Below, one piece after another: positions 15,431 through 24,290 of a stretch of DNA of 39,337 bases. The stretch is from Absicoccus porci (GTDB lineage Bacteria > Bacillota_I > Bacilli_A > Erysipelotrichales > Erysipelotrichaceae), in the NCBI RefSeq assembly GCF_003725415.1, contig NZ_RJQC01000001.1, positions 758,858-798,194 of the forward strand, read 5' to 3'. The position numbers and the translations under genes are program-made. The notes beneath the pieces are model-generated. The model was given only the letters and a program-made list of their open reading frames with translations. It made no database searches and was not told the origin of the DNA. How positions within the stretch are numbered: position 1 is the first letter of the stretch; each line of letters begins with the position of its first letter.

Positions 15431-16312
15431 ATGTCTATCATTGATATTTTAAATAATAATAAAGTAACCATTTCTTTTGAGGTCTTCCCTCCCAAAAAAG
15501 AAACCAATTTTGATGAAGTAGAAAAAGCAGCCCGTCAAATTGCGGATTTGCATCCAAACTTCATGTCGGTAACCTATGGAGCTGGTGGCACCAATAATAA
15601 AAACACCGCCCACTTAGCGGCAGATATCCAAAATAAGACATCTACCCCTGTACTCGCTCACTTAACTTGTGTGTCTTCGACAAAAGAACAAGTGGCATCC
15701 GTCGTCCATACCTATGAAGATTTAGGCATTGACAGTATCATGGCTTTACGTGGCGACCTACCAAAAGACGGTAAAGTGAGTCCCGATTATACCCATGCGA
15801 TTGACTTGATTCGTGATATCAAAGCAATCAATCCCAACCTATGCATTGGCGGCGCTTGTTATCCAGAAGGTCATGTGGAATGTGAAAGACAATCCGAAGA
15901 CATTCAACATTTAAAAGAAAAAGTGGATGCTGGTTTGGATTTTTTAACAACGCAAATGTTTTTTGATAATGATACTTTCTACAATTTTATGTTTAAGATT
16001 CGTGAAGCCGGTATTACCGTTCCCGTGTTAGCGGGTATCATGCCTATTACGAAAAAGCGCCAAGTTGCTCGCAGTGTGGCTTTGAGTGGTGCAACCATCC
16101 CACATAAATTCCGTCGTATGGTCGATCGTTTTGGCGATAGTGAAGAAACCATGAAACAAGCCGGTATCATTTATGCTTCCGAACAAATTATTGATTTGAT
16201 TTCCAATGGAATCAATCATATCCATGTATATTCTATGAATCGTCCCGATATTGCTGCTGGTATCATTCAGAATTTGTCTTCTATTATTGATTATGATCGA
16301 ATTAAAAAATAG
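15431..16312 (+). CDS. metF: 5,10-methylenetetrahydrofolate reductase
   Basis: A 293-aa FAD enzyme that makes 5-methyl-THF, the methyl donor used by the MetH encoded next to it. Visible blocks are ISFEVFPPKKE at residues ~14-24 (with the catalytic Glu of the FEVFPP motif), SVTYGAGGT, HLTCVSST, MALRGDLPKD, FLTTQMFFDND and PVLAGIMPITKKRQ. The order and length fit the bacterial enzyme. GAAGGA lies before the ATG. Its 3' end overlaps the next gene by 20 bp, so the three methionine genes form one transcript. Confidence 0.96.
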   Translation: MSIIDILNNNKVTISFEVFPPKKETNFDEVEKAARQIADLHPNFMSVTYGAGGTNNKNTAHLAADIQNKTSTPVLAHLTCVSSTKEQVASVVHTYEDLGIDSIMALRGDLPKDGKVSPDYTHAIDLIRDIKAINPNLCIGGACYPEGHVECERQSEDIQHLKEKVDAGLDFLTTQMFFDNDTFYNFMFKIREAGITVPVLAGIMPITKKRQVARSVALSGATIPHKFRRMVDRFGDSEETMKQAGIIYASEQIIDLISNGINHIHVYSMNRPDIAAGIIQNLSSIIDYDRIKK

Positions 16313-16940
16313 TGAAATCCAACGATATCTTGGCTATCAAAAAATCCAACCCGATAAACAAATCAATACGTTGATCGAACGTTGCAAAAAAAACGTCATT
16401 CAACGTTCCACGCCAAGAAAAAGCGTCCGTGTCTTCCCACTTATTTTTCAAGAAGATACATTAGTTATTGAAACCATGCATATCCAATCGAAAAGTTTGT
16501 ATCGAAATTTAGCTGGATGTGACAAAGTGTGTCTAATGGGCGTGACCATTGGTCCTGCCATTGATCAATTGATTCGGCGAGCAGAAATTTCCCATATGGT
16601 AGAAGTTGCGATTTACCAAGCCATTGGAGCTGCCTATGCAGAAGCCTGGGCCGATACGGTCAATCAAGAAATCAAAGAAACCATGTTAGGTCAAGGCTAT
16701 TATTGTCGCCCTCGATTTTCACCTGGATATGGCGATTTTGATTTAAGTTTTCAAACCCAATTCAGCCAATTATTAGATTTACCTCATACAACTGGTATAA
16801 CGCTGACCGATACCTTATTGATGATGCCATCGAAATCTGTAACTGCATTGATTGGTTGTTCAACCAAAGAAGAACCTTGTATCTTGGCTGGCTGTGAAGT
16901 CTGTGAGAAAACCAATTGTTCGTTTAGGAGGAATACATAA
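16293..16940 (+). CDS. Free-standing methionine synthase activation-domain protein
   Basis: About 215 aa. It matches the SAM-binding reactivation domain that is the C-terminal module of long MetH: KVCLMGVTIGPAIDQLIRRA, then AIGAAYAEAWADTVNQEI, then RPRFSPGYGDFDLSFQ (the RxxPGYG motif) and TLTDTLLMMPSKSVTALIG. The C-terminus is Cys-rich (CILAGCEVCEKTNC), as in many stand-alone versions. It should reductively re-methylate the inactive cob(II)alamin MetH. The start is the ATG at 16293, inside the metF 3' end, because residues 5' of it are metF coding in another frame. It abuts metH with a 1-bp overlap. Confidence 0.9.
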   Translation: MIELKNSEIQRYLGYQKIQPDKQINTLIERCKKNVIQRSTPRKSVRVFPLIFQEDTLVIETMHIQSKSLYRNLAGCDKVCLMGVTIGPAIDQLIRRAEISHMVEVAIYQAIGAAYAEAWADTVNQEIKETMLGQGYYCRPRFSPGYGDFDLSFQTQFSQLLDLPHTTGITLTDTLLMMPSKSVTALIGCSTKEEPCILAGCEVCEKTNCSFRRNT

Positions 16941-19327
16941 TGAAAACATTTTTGGATCGTTTAGGAAAAGAATGGCTCTTTTGTGATGGAGCGACGGGTA
17001 CGATGCTGCAAGATATGGGACTGGCAAGCGGCGAACTACCAGAAACATGGAATTTGACCCATCCCGATGAAGTCCAATCGTATATGGAAGCGTATTTAAA
17101 AGCAGGTTCAACCATCATCAACACAAACACATTTGGATTGAATCGAATCAAATTTGGAAAGGATACGCAAAGGATTACCAAAAAAGCCGTAGAAATTGCG
17201 AAAGCAGCACGTGATGCAATCAATCCCGATGCCTTTGTTGCTTTAGATATTGGTCCTACGGGTAAATTATTAGCACCCATGGGTGATCTTGCGTTTGAAG
17301 AAGCTGTCTCTATTTTTGGTGAAGTCATTCAAGCCGGGGCACAAGCCGGAGCCGATTTGGTTTTGATTGAAACAATGAATGATAGCTATGAATCCAAAGC
17401 TGCTGTATTGGCAGCCAAAGAAAATTGTGATCTTCCTGTATGTATCACCAACACCTATGATGAAAGTGGAACGTTGATGACCGGTGCAACCGTTGAATCC
17501 ATGGTTGCCATGTTAGAAGGTTTAGGCGTGGATGCCCTAGGCGTCAATTGCGGGGTAGGCCCTATTCAAATGAAAGGTGTCATTCAACGTTTAATTGATG
17601 CTTCTTCTTTACCTATCATTGTGAATCCCAATGCAGGCTTACCATCGCAGATTCATGGTCGTACCGTCTATGATCTAAAAGCGGAAATGTTTGCTTCAAC
17701 GATGGCCGAAATTGCCGATATGGGTGTACAAGTTATGGGTGGTTGTTGTGGTACGACTCCAGAATATATTGAACGCATGATCCATATGGTCAAACAGAAA
17801 CCATTCCAAACAAACACAAAGAAAAATCGCAGTGTGATTTCTTCGGGTTCGCAAGTCGTAGAAATTGGACCGAAACCAGTTATCATTGGTGAACGTATCA
17901 ATCCAACCGGAAAGAAACGTTTTAAACAGGCTTTACGTGATCATGATATCAACTACATTTTAGGCGTTGGCTTAAAACAAGAAGAAGATGGCGCTATGGT
18001 CTTGGATGTCAATGTGGGTCTTCCCGATATTGATGAACCCAGTATGATGTGTGAAGTCATGACCAATCTTCAAAGCATTACTTCCCTTCCTCTACAAATT
18101 GATACGTCGGATCCGATTGCTTTAGAAAAGGCTTTACGTTTATATAATGGCAAGCCAATGATCAATTCTGTGAATGGAAAGCAAGAAAACATGGATGTAA
18201 TTTTTCCTTTGGTGAAAAAATATGGCGGTGTAATCGTTGGTTTATGTTTGGATGAACAAGGCATTCCCGAAACAGCACAGGATCGATATGAAGTAGCACA
18301 AAAAATTGTAAATACAGCAGCTACTTATGGAATCGAAAAAAAGGATATCGTATTGGATGCGTTGGCTATGACCATTTCTTCCAATACGGCCAGTGCCAAA
18401 ATTACCTTAGATACGATTCGTATGATCACGGAACAACTGCATTGTCATAGTATTTTAGGTGTTTCCAATATTTCATTTGGTTTACCACATCGCGAAATCA
18501 TCAACTCGCATTTTTTGACCATGGCCATCAACAACGGTCTATCTTGTGCCATTATCAATCCGGGCAATGAAAGTATGATGCGTGCGTATCGTGCGAGTTG
18601 TGCCCTATTAAATATGGATCCACAATGTATGGATTATATTTCTACCTATGCAGATGTCCCGGATGAAAAGATAGAAACGATCCATTCGGCTAAAAAAACA
18701 AAACAGAATGTTGAAGAAACGTTATCCAGTGCGGTTCAACATGGTTTGGTTGAACAAGCCAAAATCTTATGTGAAAAAGAAATCCAAACTAAAAATGGAT
18801 TGGATATCATTGATCAAGAATTGATTCCGGCCTTGGATATTGTGGGACAAGGATTTGAAAAGAAAACCATCTTTTTGCCACAGTTGTTGATGAGTGCGGA
18901 TGCCGCAAAAGCCGCGTTTGAAGTCATCAAACAATCGATGGCGGATACCCCGCAAAAAATTAAGGGACGAATTATTTTGGCAACGGTCAAAGGCGATATT
19001 CATGATATTGGCAAAAACATTGTGAAAGTCATGTTGGAAAATTATGGCTATCAAGTCATTGATCTTGGTAAAGATGTAGACCCGGAAGTTATTGTTGATA
19101 CAGCGATTAAAGAAAACATTTCTTTGGTTGGTTTAAGTGCTTTAATGACAACAACAGTTGTCAGCATGGAACAAACCATCCAATTGCTTCATGAAAAGAA
19201 ACCCGATACCAAAGTCATGGTGGGTGGTGCTGTCATGACCCAAGAATATGCGGATGCGATTGGTGCAGATTATTATGGTAAAGATGCTATGGAAAGTGTC
19301 CGTTATGCCAATTCTCTCTTTGGATAA
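16940..19327 (+). CDS. metH: Cobalamin-dependent methionine synthase, short form
   Basis: A 795-aa protein that moves methyl from methyl-THF to homocysteine through B12. Residues 1-~290 form the homocysteine domain (FCDGATGTMLQ; zinc ligand at VNCGVGP and the GGCCGTTPEYI pair). Residues ~315-570 form the pterin domain (IGERINPTGKKRF; LDVNVGLPDID). Residues ~580-795 form the B12 cap and binding domains, with the cobalt-ligand motif GDIHDIGKNIV and later LSALMTTTV and VMVGGAVMT. It lacks the SAM activation domain, which the preceding gene supplies. AGGAGG lies 8 nt before the ATG. Confidence 0.96.
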   Translation: MKTFLDRLGKEWLFCDGATGTMLQDMGLASGELPETWNLTHPDEVQSYMEAYLKAGSTIINTNTFGLNRIKFGKDTQRITKKAVEIAKAARDAINPDAFVALDIGPTGKLLAPMGDLAFEEAVSIFGEVIQAGAQAGADLVLIETMNDSYESKAAVLAAKENCDLPVCITNTYDESGTLMTGATVESMVAMLEGLGVDALGVNCGVGPIQMKGVIQRLIDASSLPIIVNPNAGLPSQIHGRTVYDLKAEMFASTMAEIADMGVQVMGGCCGTTPEYIERMIHMVKQKPFQTNTKKNRSVISSGSQVVEIGPKPVIIGERINPTGKKRFKQALRDHDINYILGVGLKQEEDGAMVLDVNVGLPDIDEPSMMCEVMTNLQSITSLPLQIDTSDPIALEKALRLYNGKPMINSVNGKQENMDVIFPLVKKYGGVIVGLCLDEQGIPETAQDRYEVAQKIVNTAATYGIEKKDIVLDALAMTISSNTASAKITLDTIRMITEQLHCHSILGVSNISFGLPHREIINSHFLTMAINNGLSCAIINPGNESMMRAYRASCALLNMDPQCMDYISTYADVPDEKIETIHSAKKTKQNVEETLSSAVQHGLVEQAKILCEKEIQTKNGLDIIDQELIPALDIVGQGFEKKTIFLPQLLMSADAAKAAFEVIKQSMADTPQKIKGRIILATVKGDIHDIGKNIVKVMLENYGYQVIDLGKDVDPEVIVDTAIKENISLVGLSALMTTTVVSMEQTIQLLHEKKPDTKVMVGGAVMTQEYADAIGADYYGKDAMESVRYANSLFG

Positions 19328-19333
19328 TAAAAG

Positions 19334-19368
19334 GCAGAAATGAGTTTTACGCTCGTTTCTGCTTTTTT
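19334..19368 (+). terminator. Terminator of the metF-metH operon
   Basis: GCAGAAATGAG (19334-19344) and CTCGTTTCTGC (19352-19362) pair with one wobble and are followed by six T (19363-19368), seven bases after the metH stop. Confidence 0.9.
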
Positions 19369-19375
19369 AGGTGCT

Positions 19376-19476
19376 TTAAATTATAGCGGGGTATGATCCA
19401 AAATCATTTTTTAAACTTGGCGAGGTAATCAACCTCGCCAGGAATTTAAAGGTGGGGGTCAACCCCGCTATTATTT
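19376..19476. repeat. Nested inverted repeat between two convergent operons
   Basis: The outer arms ATAGCGGGGT (19383-19392) and ACCCCGCTAT (19462-19471) are exact complements. The match continues outward into TTTAAAT / ATTTAA with one mismatch. Inside lies a perfect 9-bp hairpin, TGGCGAGGT (19418-19426) / ACCTCGCCA (19432-19440). A second local hairpin GGGGT-CA-ACCCC overlaps the right outer arm. The GC-rich stems stand out from the AT-rich flanks. It may terminate the leuS operon on the minus strand, or be a small mobile repeat. Confidence 0.7.
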
Positions 19477-19489
19477 AATATATCTTTTT

Positions 19490-19996
19490 TTATTGTTTAA
19501 TTAAAAAATGATCCATGACTTTACAGACAGGCTTATACAATAAGAAGACCATCCAAAAATTGCTGATGCCATGAAGAATATCGAAAGGAATGCCGCTGAT
19601 CCACCAAGAAATCATCATATTGAAACCACCAATAAAGAAATAGACAAGTGCACACATGGCGCCAAAGAACAGGCCAAAAGCGGCGGCAAGGATACTAAAC
19701 GTAATGGTAGAATCCCAGCGTTTGAGTTTCATGACCAAAAAAACAAGAAAGGGCCAAATGTAGAGGTACATAAAGACCCATACATTAAAGCCCCAAATCA
19801 TTGTTTCTAGAAGAATGTAGACCGCTACGATCAATAATGTCTTCCATCCAAAATAAAGCGTGTAAACAATCAACAACAAGGTTACAGGCTCTACATTCGG
19901 AATGGCTGCCATCGCCATCTTGGAAGTTTCTAAGATGGCGGTCAGCAATGCCATCAAAACCAATGTATGTGTATCCCAATTAGTTGCCTTTTTCAT
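19490..19996 (-). CDS. ECF-transporter-like S component (substrate-binding membrane subunit)
   Basis: A 168-aa membrane protein with about five or six helices. The N-terminal LVLMALLTAILETSKMAMAA has the AxxxA-type first helix of ECF S components. GLFFGAMCALVYFFIGGF and the loop WWISGIPFDILHGISNF follow, as in S components of the vitamin group (the last helix pairs with IPFD...HG). No ATPase or T subunit is nearby, so it would share the housekeeping EcfAA'T module. It overlaps the DUF4430 gene by about 17 bp. The substrate is inferred to be cobalamin, from the DUF4430 partner and the B12-dependent metH that ends only 162 nt away on the other strand. The start is the ATG at 19996; a TTG lies 6 nt upstream. 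Confidence 0.75.
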   Translation of the reverse strand: MKKATNWDTHTLVLMALLTAILETSKMAMAAIPNVEPVTLLLIVYTLYFGWKTLLIVAVYILLETMIWGFNVWVFMYLYIWPFLVFLVMKLKRWDSTITFSILAAAFGLFFGAMCALVYFFIGGFNMMISWWISGIPFDILHGISNFWMVFLLYKPVCKVMDHFLIKQ

Positions 19997-20393
19997 AAAC
20001 AAGACGGAATTTATCGTTCTTCTTTACGGTTTGGGAATCCACACCATTTTGACCATATTTACCATTGACATAAATAGACCAATAAGCCTTATCTTTATTA
20101 TAATCAGCTTTTAAGCCATTGACCGTGGTGATATACGTTCCGTATTCACTCTTGGTTCCTTTGATGGAGAATTCATCGGAATTTTTATCCAATTCCTTCA
20201 AGGCCGCTCCTAGATATTTCTTATCTGTAGATGCTTCATATGTCTTTTTGTTTCCTTTATCATCCACAACCGTTACCGTATATTCTTTGGAACCCACCAT
20301 TGTGGTTGGTTGATTGGCTTTGTAGATACCAAAGAAGACAGCGGCGATAACGACTAACGCAATAATAAGACCAATTATTTTTTTACGTTTCAT
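19980..20393 (-). CDS. DUF4430 (transcobalamin C-terminal-like) membrane-anchored protein
   Basis: A 137-aa protein: a basic start, one N-terminal helix (IIGLIIALVVIAAVFFGIYK), then an extracellular domain with the DUF4430 pattern. That pattern includes YLGAALKELD, YGTYITTVNGLKADYNKDKA, YWSIYVNGKYGQNGVDS and DKFRLVYEKG at the end. DUF4430 is the small domain found in the beta-domain of transcobalamin and intrinsic factor. There is no lipobox cysteine, so it is held by the helix. AGGTG overlaps the leuS stop and lies 6 nt before the ATG, so it is read from the leuS transcript. Confidence 0.85.
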   Translation of the reverse strand: MKRKKIIGLIIALVVIAAVFFGIYKANQPTTMVGSKEYTVTVVDDKGNKKTYEASTDKKYLGAALKELDKNSDEFSIKGTKSEYGTYITTVNGLKADYNKDKAYWSIYVNGKYGQNGVDSQTVKKNDKFRLVYEKGN

Positions 20394-20401
20394 TCTATCA
20401 C

Positions 20402-22798
20402 CTACTTAGCAACAATGTTGACAACTTTACCTTTGACAACAATGATCTTCTTGATTTCTTTGCCTTCCAATTGTCGTTGTACATTCTGCAATGCCAAAGC
20501 TCCATCTTGTAACGATTGATCATCACTGCCTACTGGCATTTCAAATTTACCACGTACTTTACCATTAACTTGAGCAATAACAGTAACGGATTTTTCAACC
20601 AACTTCGATTCATCATAGGTTGGCCATGGTTCATACGCAATGGTATCTTTATGACCAAATACGGTTGCCCATAATTCTTCACCTAGATGTGGTGCAAAAC
20701 AACTGAACATCTTCACAAAACCTTCGGCATATTCACGAGGAATGGATTTGGCTTTATAGGCATCATTGATGAAAACCATCATTTGTGAGATAGCGGTATT
20801 AAAACGCAATGCATCGATATCATGACTGACTTTCTTAACGGTTGCGTTGTAGCTCTTATCTAGAGCACCATCGTTTGTATCGGTGATATTGGCAACTTCC
20901 GTAAAGAAACGATTGACACGTTCCAACCATTTACGTGTACCATCTAGACCTGTTGTTGACCAAGGTAAAGCAGATTCCAAAGGTCCCATAAACATTTCAT
21001 ATACACGTAAGGCATCCGCACCATGAGATTTGACAATATCATCTGGATTAACAACATTGCCACGAGATTTACTCATCTTTTCACCATTGGATCCTAAAAT
21101 CATACCTTGATGGAATAATTTTTGGAAAGGTTCTGGTGTAGGAACTACACCACAATCGTATAAAACTTTGTGCCAGAAACGAGAATACAATAAGTGCAAT
21201 ACAGCATGTTCAGCACCACCGACATATAAATCAACTGGTAACCAGTGTTTTAATAGTTTTGGATCTGCTAAAGCTTTATCATTATGTGGATCGATATAAC
21301 GTAAATAATACCAGCAAGAACCAGCCCATTGTGGCATCGTATTGGTTTCACGTTTTCCTTTCACCCCATCGATTTCGACATTGACCCAATCGGTTAAATG
21401 TGCCAATGGACTTTCGCCATTATCGCTTGGTTGATAATTATTTGTAGCTGGTAATTCCAATGGCAATTCATCCAATTCAACAGCGCGTTGCGTACCATCT
21501 TCCATATTGATGATAGGAATTGGTTCTCCCCAATATCTTTGTCTAGAGAATAACCAATCACGAAGTTTATAGGTTGTTTTAGCTTCACCACAATGATGTT
21601 CTTCCAACCATGCCAACATCTTCTTAATGGCATCTTCTTTGTTCAAACCATCCAACCATTCGGAATTGATATGTACACCATCTTCGGTATAGGCTTCTTT
21701 GGAAATATCACCACCAGCCAATACTTGAATGATTGGTAAATCAAATTTTTTCGCAAATTCATAGTCACGTGTATCATGGGCAGGAACAGCCATGATAGCT
21801 CCGGTTCCATAGCTTGCCAATACATAGTCAGAAATCCAGATTGGGATCTTCTTTCCGTTGACTGGATTAATGGCATATGCACCAGTAAATACACCGGTCT
21901 TATCTTTGTTCAGATCTGTACGTTCCAAATCGGATTTGGTTGCACAAATCTTTTTATAGGCATCAACGGCTTCTTTTTGTTCTGGTGTCGTGATTTCATC
22001 GACAAATGGATGTTCCGGAGACATAACACAATAGGTAGCTCCAAATAATGTATCACAACGAGTGGTGAAGACCGTAAATTCTTTGTCGTATCCATCAATC
22101 TTGAAAATAACATTCGCACCTTGTGATTTACCAATCCAATTTTTTTGCATTTCAATGGTGGATTGTGGCCAATCCAATAATTTCAAATCATCCAATAAAC
22201 GTTCGGCATAGGCTGTGATTTTTAATACCCATTGACGCATGGGCTTACGAATCACTGGATATCCGCCACGTTCGCTCTTACCATCAATGACCTCTTCGTT
22301 GGCTAAAACGGCTTTTAATTCTGGACACCAGTTGACGGGAATTTCATCAACATAGGCTAGACCTTTCTTATACAACTGCAAAAAGATCCATTGTGTCCAT
22401 TTATAATAGGATGGATCGGACGTATTGACTTCACGATCCCAATCGTAACTAAATCCTAAGGATTGGATTTGGGTACGGAAATGATCGATATTTCGTTTCG
22501 TAAAGGTAGCCGGATGATGTCCTGTCTGGATGGCATATTGTTCAGCTGGCAAACCAAAGGCATCCCATCCCATTGGATGCAGAACATTATATCCTTCCAT
22601 TCTTTTTTTACGAGCAATAATATCAGTTGCCGTATATCCTTCTGGATGACCTACATGTAAACCTTGGCCACTTGGATACGGGAACATATCCAATACATAA
22701 TACTTTGGCTTAGAAAAATCAGATGTATCACATTTAAATGTTTTCTCATCTAACCATCTCTTTTGCCATTTTTTCTCAATTGTCTGATGATCGTACAT
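20402..22798 (-). CDS. leuS: Leucyl-tRNA synthetase
   Basis: A 798-aa class I synthetase. The HIGH motif is [13 protein letters not shown] (about residues 48-60), the catalytic [13 protein letters not shown] follows, and the editing (CP1) domain spans ~220-400 with [14 protein letters not shown] and the [13 protein letters not shown] block. KMSKSRGN is at about 575-582, followed by the anticodon domain and a C-terminal tRNA-binding part ([12 protein letters not shown]). GGAGG lies before the ATG. The leader is a Leu T-box. Downstream, the DUF4430 and ECF S genes follow with an 8-nt gap. Confidence 0.97.
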   Translation of the reverse strand: MYDHQTIEKKWQKRWLDEKTFKCDTSDFSKPKYYVLDMFPYPSGQGLHVGHPEGYTATDIIARKKRMEGYNVLHPMGWDAFGLPAEQYAIQTGHHPATFTKRNIDHFRTQIQSLGFSYDWDREVNTSDPSYYKWTQWIFLQLYKKGLAYVDEIPVNWCPELKAVLANEEVIDGKSERGGYPVIRKPMRQWVLKITAYAERLLDDLKLLDWPQSTIEMQKNWIGKSQGANVIFKIDGYDKEFTVFTTRCDTLFGATYCVMSPEHPFVDEITTPEQKEAVDAYKKICATKSDLERTDLNKDKTGVFTGAYAINPVNGKKIPIWISDYVLASYGTGAIMAVPAHDTRDYEFAKKFDLPIIQVLAGGDISKEAYTEDGVHINSEWLDGLNKEDAIKKMLAWLEEHHCGEAKTTYKLRDWLFSRQRYWGEPIPIINMEDGTQRAVELDELPLELPATNNYQPSDNGESPLAHLTDWVNVEIDGVKGKRETNTMPQWAGSCWYYLRYIDPHNDKALADPKLLKHWLPVDLYVGGAEHAVLHLLYSRFWHKVLYDCGVVPTPEPFQKLFHQGMILGSNGEKMSKSRGNVVNPDDIVKSHGADALRVYEMFMGPLESALPWSTTGLDGTRKWLERVNRFFTEVANITDTNDGALDKSYNATVKKVSHDIDALRFNTAISQMMVFINDAYKAKSIPREYAEGFVKMFSCFAPHLGEELWATVFGHKDTIAYEPWPTYDESKLVEKSVTVIAQVNGKVRGKFEMPVGSDDQSLQDGALALQNVQRQLEGKEIKKIIVVKGKVVNIVAK

Positions 22799-22814
22799 TT
22801 TTCTCCTCCTACAA

Positions 22815-23033
22815 TAAAAAAACGCCCTTATCTAAGGACGTTTGAAACGCGGTACCACCTTAGTTATCAAATATAACATTTGATCACTCAACTCTTTTAA
22901 CGCAAGAGAACGGATAACATTACTTATCAGCTCCTTAGCAAGTTCAAGGTCATTTCTTCCTGATTTTCACCAACCATCAAGTCTCTACAAACAAATGATA
23001 CCTTTACTACTCTAATTCTTCGCCTATGCTTCG
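22815..23033 (-). promoter_or_regulatory. Leucine-specific T-box riboswitch
   Basis: The minus strand carries AAGGTGGTACCGCG (complement of 22847-22861), the T-box core, with TGGT matching tRNA-Leu ACCA. Stem I has GATGGTTGGTGAAAATC, and the specifier region reads TTGAACTTGC, where CTT (complement of 22940-22942) is a Leu codon. The terminator is AACGTCCTT / AAGGGCGTT (22821-22842) followed by T's. It should also govern the DUF4430 and ECF S genes if they are co-transcribed. Confidence 0.92.
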
Positions 23034-23062
23034 ATTTTACCTTTTTTTTAAAACAGAGTCAA
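23034..23062 (-). promoter_or_regulatory. Promoter of leuS inside the end of the comGG-like gene
   Basis: The minus strand reads TTGACT (complement of 23057-23062), 17 nt, TAAAAT (complement of 23034-23039). Both boxes match 5/6. The -10 box includes the TAA stop of the comGG-like gene. This isolates leuS from competence control. Confidence 0.65.
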
Positions 23063-23408
23063 TATCCATCGAAATGATTGCTTGATCATCATAATAAATC
23101 TTCATGGTCACGATACGATTGGCTTTGGCATAGGTACATTCCACATAGGTTTTATGATCGTGGAAGGAAACCGATATGCCATCAATAGACACATTCTTTT
23201 CATCCATTCGCGACGTTCCACAACGCAGAGCCATTTGGTTTTGACGTATCATGGCCTTAGCGTAAGATATACACGATAAATCAATCACATTTTGTTTTCC
23301 ACATTGAACCAAAGCAACTTGCTGTAAAGTCTCTAAGGATAAAACACTCATTATTTGCATCAATAACACAAAACAAACCAATGCGATCCAGGTGCTATAC
23401 CCATTCAT
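23037..23408 (-). CDS. ComGG-position competence protein
   Basis: About 123 aa. After MNGYST it has one hydrophobic helix (WIALVCFVLLMQIMSVLSLE), then a soluble domain with Cys residues (VQCGKQ, LSCISY, LRCGTS, VECTYA). There is no clear prepilin GFTxxE motif. It is the last ORF of the comG operon, where ComGG-type minor pseudopilins sit; ComGG sequences are poorly conserved, so the name rests on position and topology. The start at 23408 is chosen because it overlaps comGF by only 14 bp and begins just before the helix. Confidence 0.65.
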   Translation of the reverse strand: MNGYSTWIALVCFVLLMQIMSVLSLETLQQVALVQCGKQNVIDLSCISYAKAMIRQNQMALRCGTSRMDEKNVSIDGISVSFHDHKTYVECTYAKANRIVTMKIYYDDQAIISMDIDSVLKKR

Positions 23409-23790
23409 AGATCTGATAGGTTTGTTTGTTTCCTTGCTGATCAATCGTAAGATAAATTCCCTTTTCTTGTTTCTGAAATGTTGCCCCATCAATATTCTCC
23501 ATCCATATTTCATAGCCTGGTTGTTTGACCAAACGATGCTTATCATAACCGATTTGATAGGTTTCATGGTTCATATCAATAATCAATATACCTTCTTGTA
23601 CATGGCAAGTGGCTAAAGCACAGCGTTGTCGTAACTGAAGGATAGCAACTTCTATCTGAATGGTTTGGCGAGATGTATACATATGATACACACTCAGAAT
23701 CAAAACAAACGCCAACATACTTACTAATAGCGATACATACAAAGACAATAAAGCTTCAATCAGCGTAAAACCATTTCGTTTCGATTTCAT
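23395..23790 (-). CDS. ComGF-like minor pseudopilin
   Basis: About 131 aa. It begins KSKRNGFTLIEALLSLYVSL, with the prepilin-peptidase site G|FTLIE and a following hydrophobic helix. The rest is a ComGF-like soluble domain (LQLRQRCALATCHVQEGILI; KGIYLTIDQQGNKQTYQIYEW). AGGA lies 6 nt before the chosen ATG at 23790. The 5' end lies inside the short comGE-like gene and the 3' end inside the comGG-like gene. A complete comG set (GA to GG) is visible, so a DNA-uptake pilus is plausible. Confidence 0.8.
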   Translation of the reverse strand: MKSKRNGFTLIEALLSLYVSLLVSMLAFVLILSVYHMYTSRQTIQIEVAILQLRQRCALATCHVQEGILIIDMNHETYQIGYDKHRLVKQPGYEIWMENIDGATFQKQEKGIYLTIDQQGNKQTYQIYEWV

Positions 23791-23923
23791 CATCGATCCT
23801 GCTTTCTGCATTGGATTTGGCTAAACCCGCCATCATTACCACCAACAATACACAAATGGTTACAATCAAAAAAGCCAAGAGAGCTTCGGCCAAAGTGAAA
23901 CCATTTTTATTCAAGGCGACCAC
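23756..23923 (-). CDS. Short ComGE-like pseudopilin with a non-ATG start
   Basis: A 55-aa frame: VVALNKNGFTLAEALLAFLI, then VTICVLLVVMMAG and a short polar tail. It has the prepilin site G|FTLAE and a full hydrophobic helix but almost no globular domain; ComGE is usually about 100 aa. There is no ATG; the start is GTG at 23923 (GGGA about 7 nt upstream) or TTG at 23914. It overlaps comGD by 17 bp and comGF by about 35 bp, which fits the tight packing of this operon and argues for a real gene. Confidence 0.7.
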   Translation of the reverse strand: MVALNKNGFTLAEALLAFLIVTICVLLVVMMAGLAKSNAESRIDDEIETKWFYAD

Positions 23924-24290
23924 GTCCAGATCCCAATTGAAAAATCAAACGACTCGATGTTTTTCCTTGATAACAGGTAATGGTTAACGCATTCGAGATA
24001 TTTCCTTTCGCATTGTAGTGATAGGTAGCCGACTCACAAGATACACTAGATGGATAACGAAGCGAATGTCCATCGAAAGAAACCGAATGATCCGACCAAA
24101 TTACGGATACTTCCCGTTTTTCACGCATGGCTCTTTCTTGCATGAGGATGCTTTGATCCAACATTTGTTTCATAAACAAACGCAAACTCGGACGATAGGG
24201 TCTTACTTGTATGGCCAGGATACAAAAAATCATCAATACAAATAGAGTTTGTAGCATAGTAAATCCATTATTGGGCTTTCGCATCTCCAT
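23907..24290 (-). CDS. ComGD-like minor pseudopilin
   Basis: 127 aa. The N-terminus is MEMRKPNNGFTMLQTLFVLM: a prepilin site G|FTMLQ followed by a hydrophobic helix. Position +5, nearly always Glu in type IV pilins, is Gln. The soluble part has the ComGD pattern (QERAMREKREVSVIWSDHSV; CYQGKTSSRLIFQLGSGRGR). It overlaps comGC by 23 bp. Confidence 0.8.
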   Translation of the reverse strand: MEMRKPNNGFTMLQTLFVLMIFCILAIQVRPYRPSLRLFMKQMLDQSILMQERAMREKREVSVIWSDHSVSFDGHSLRYPSSVSCESATYHYNAKGNISNALTITCYQGKTSSRLIFQLGSGRGRLE

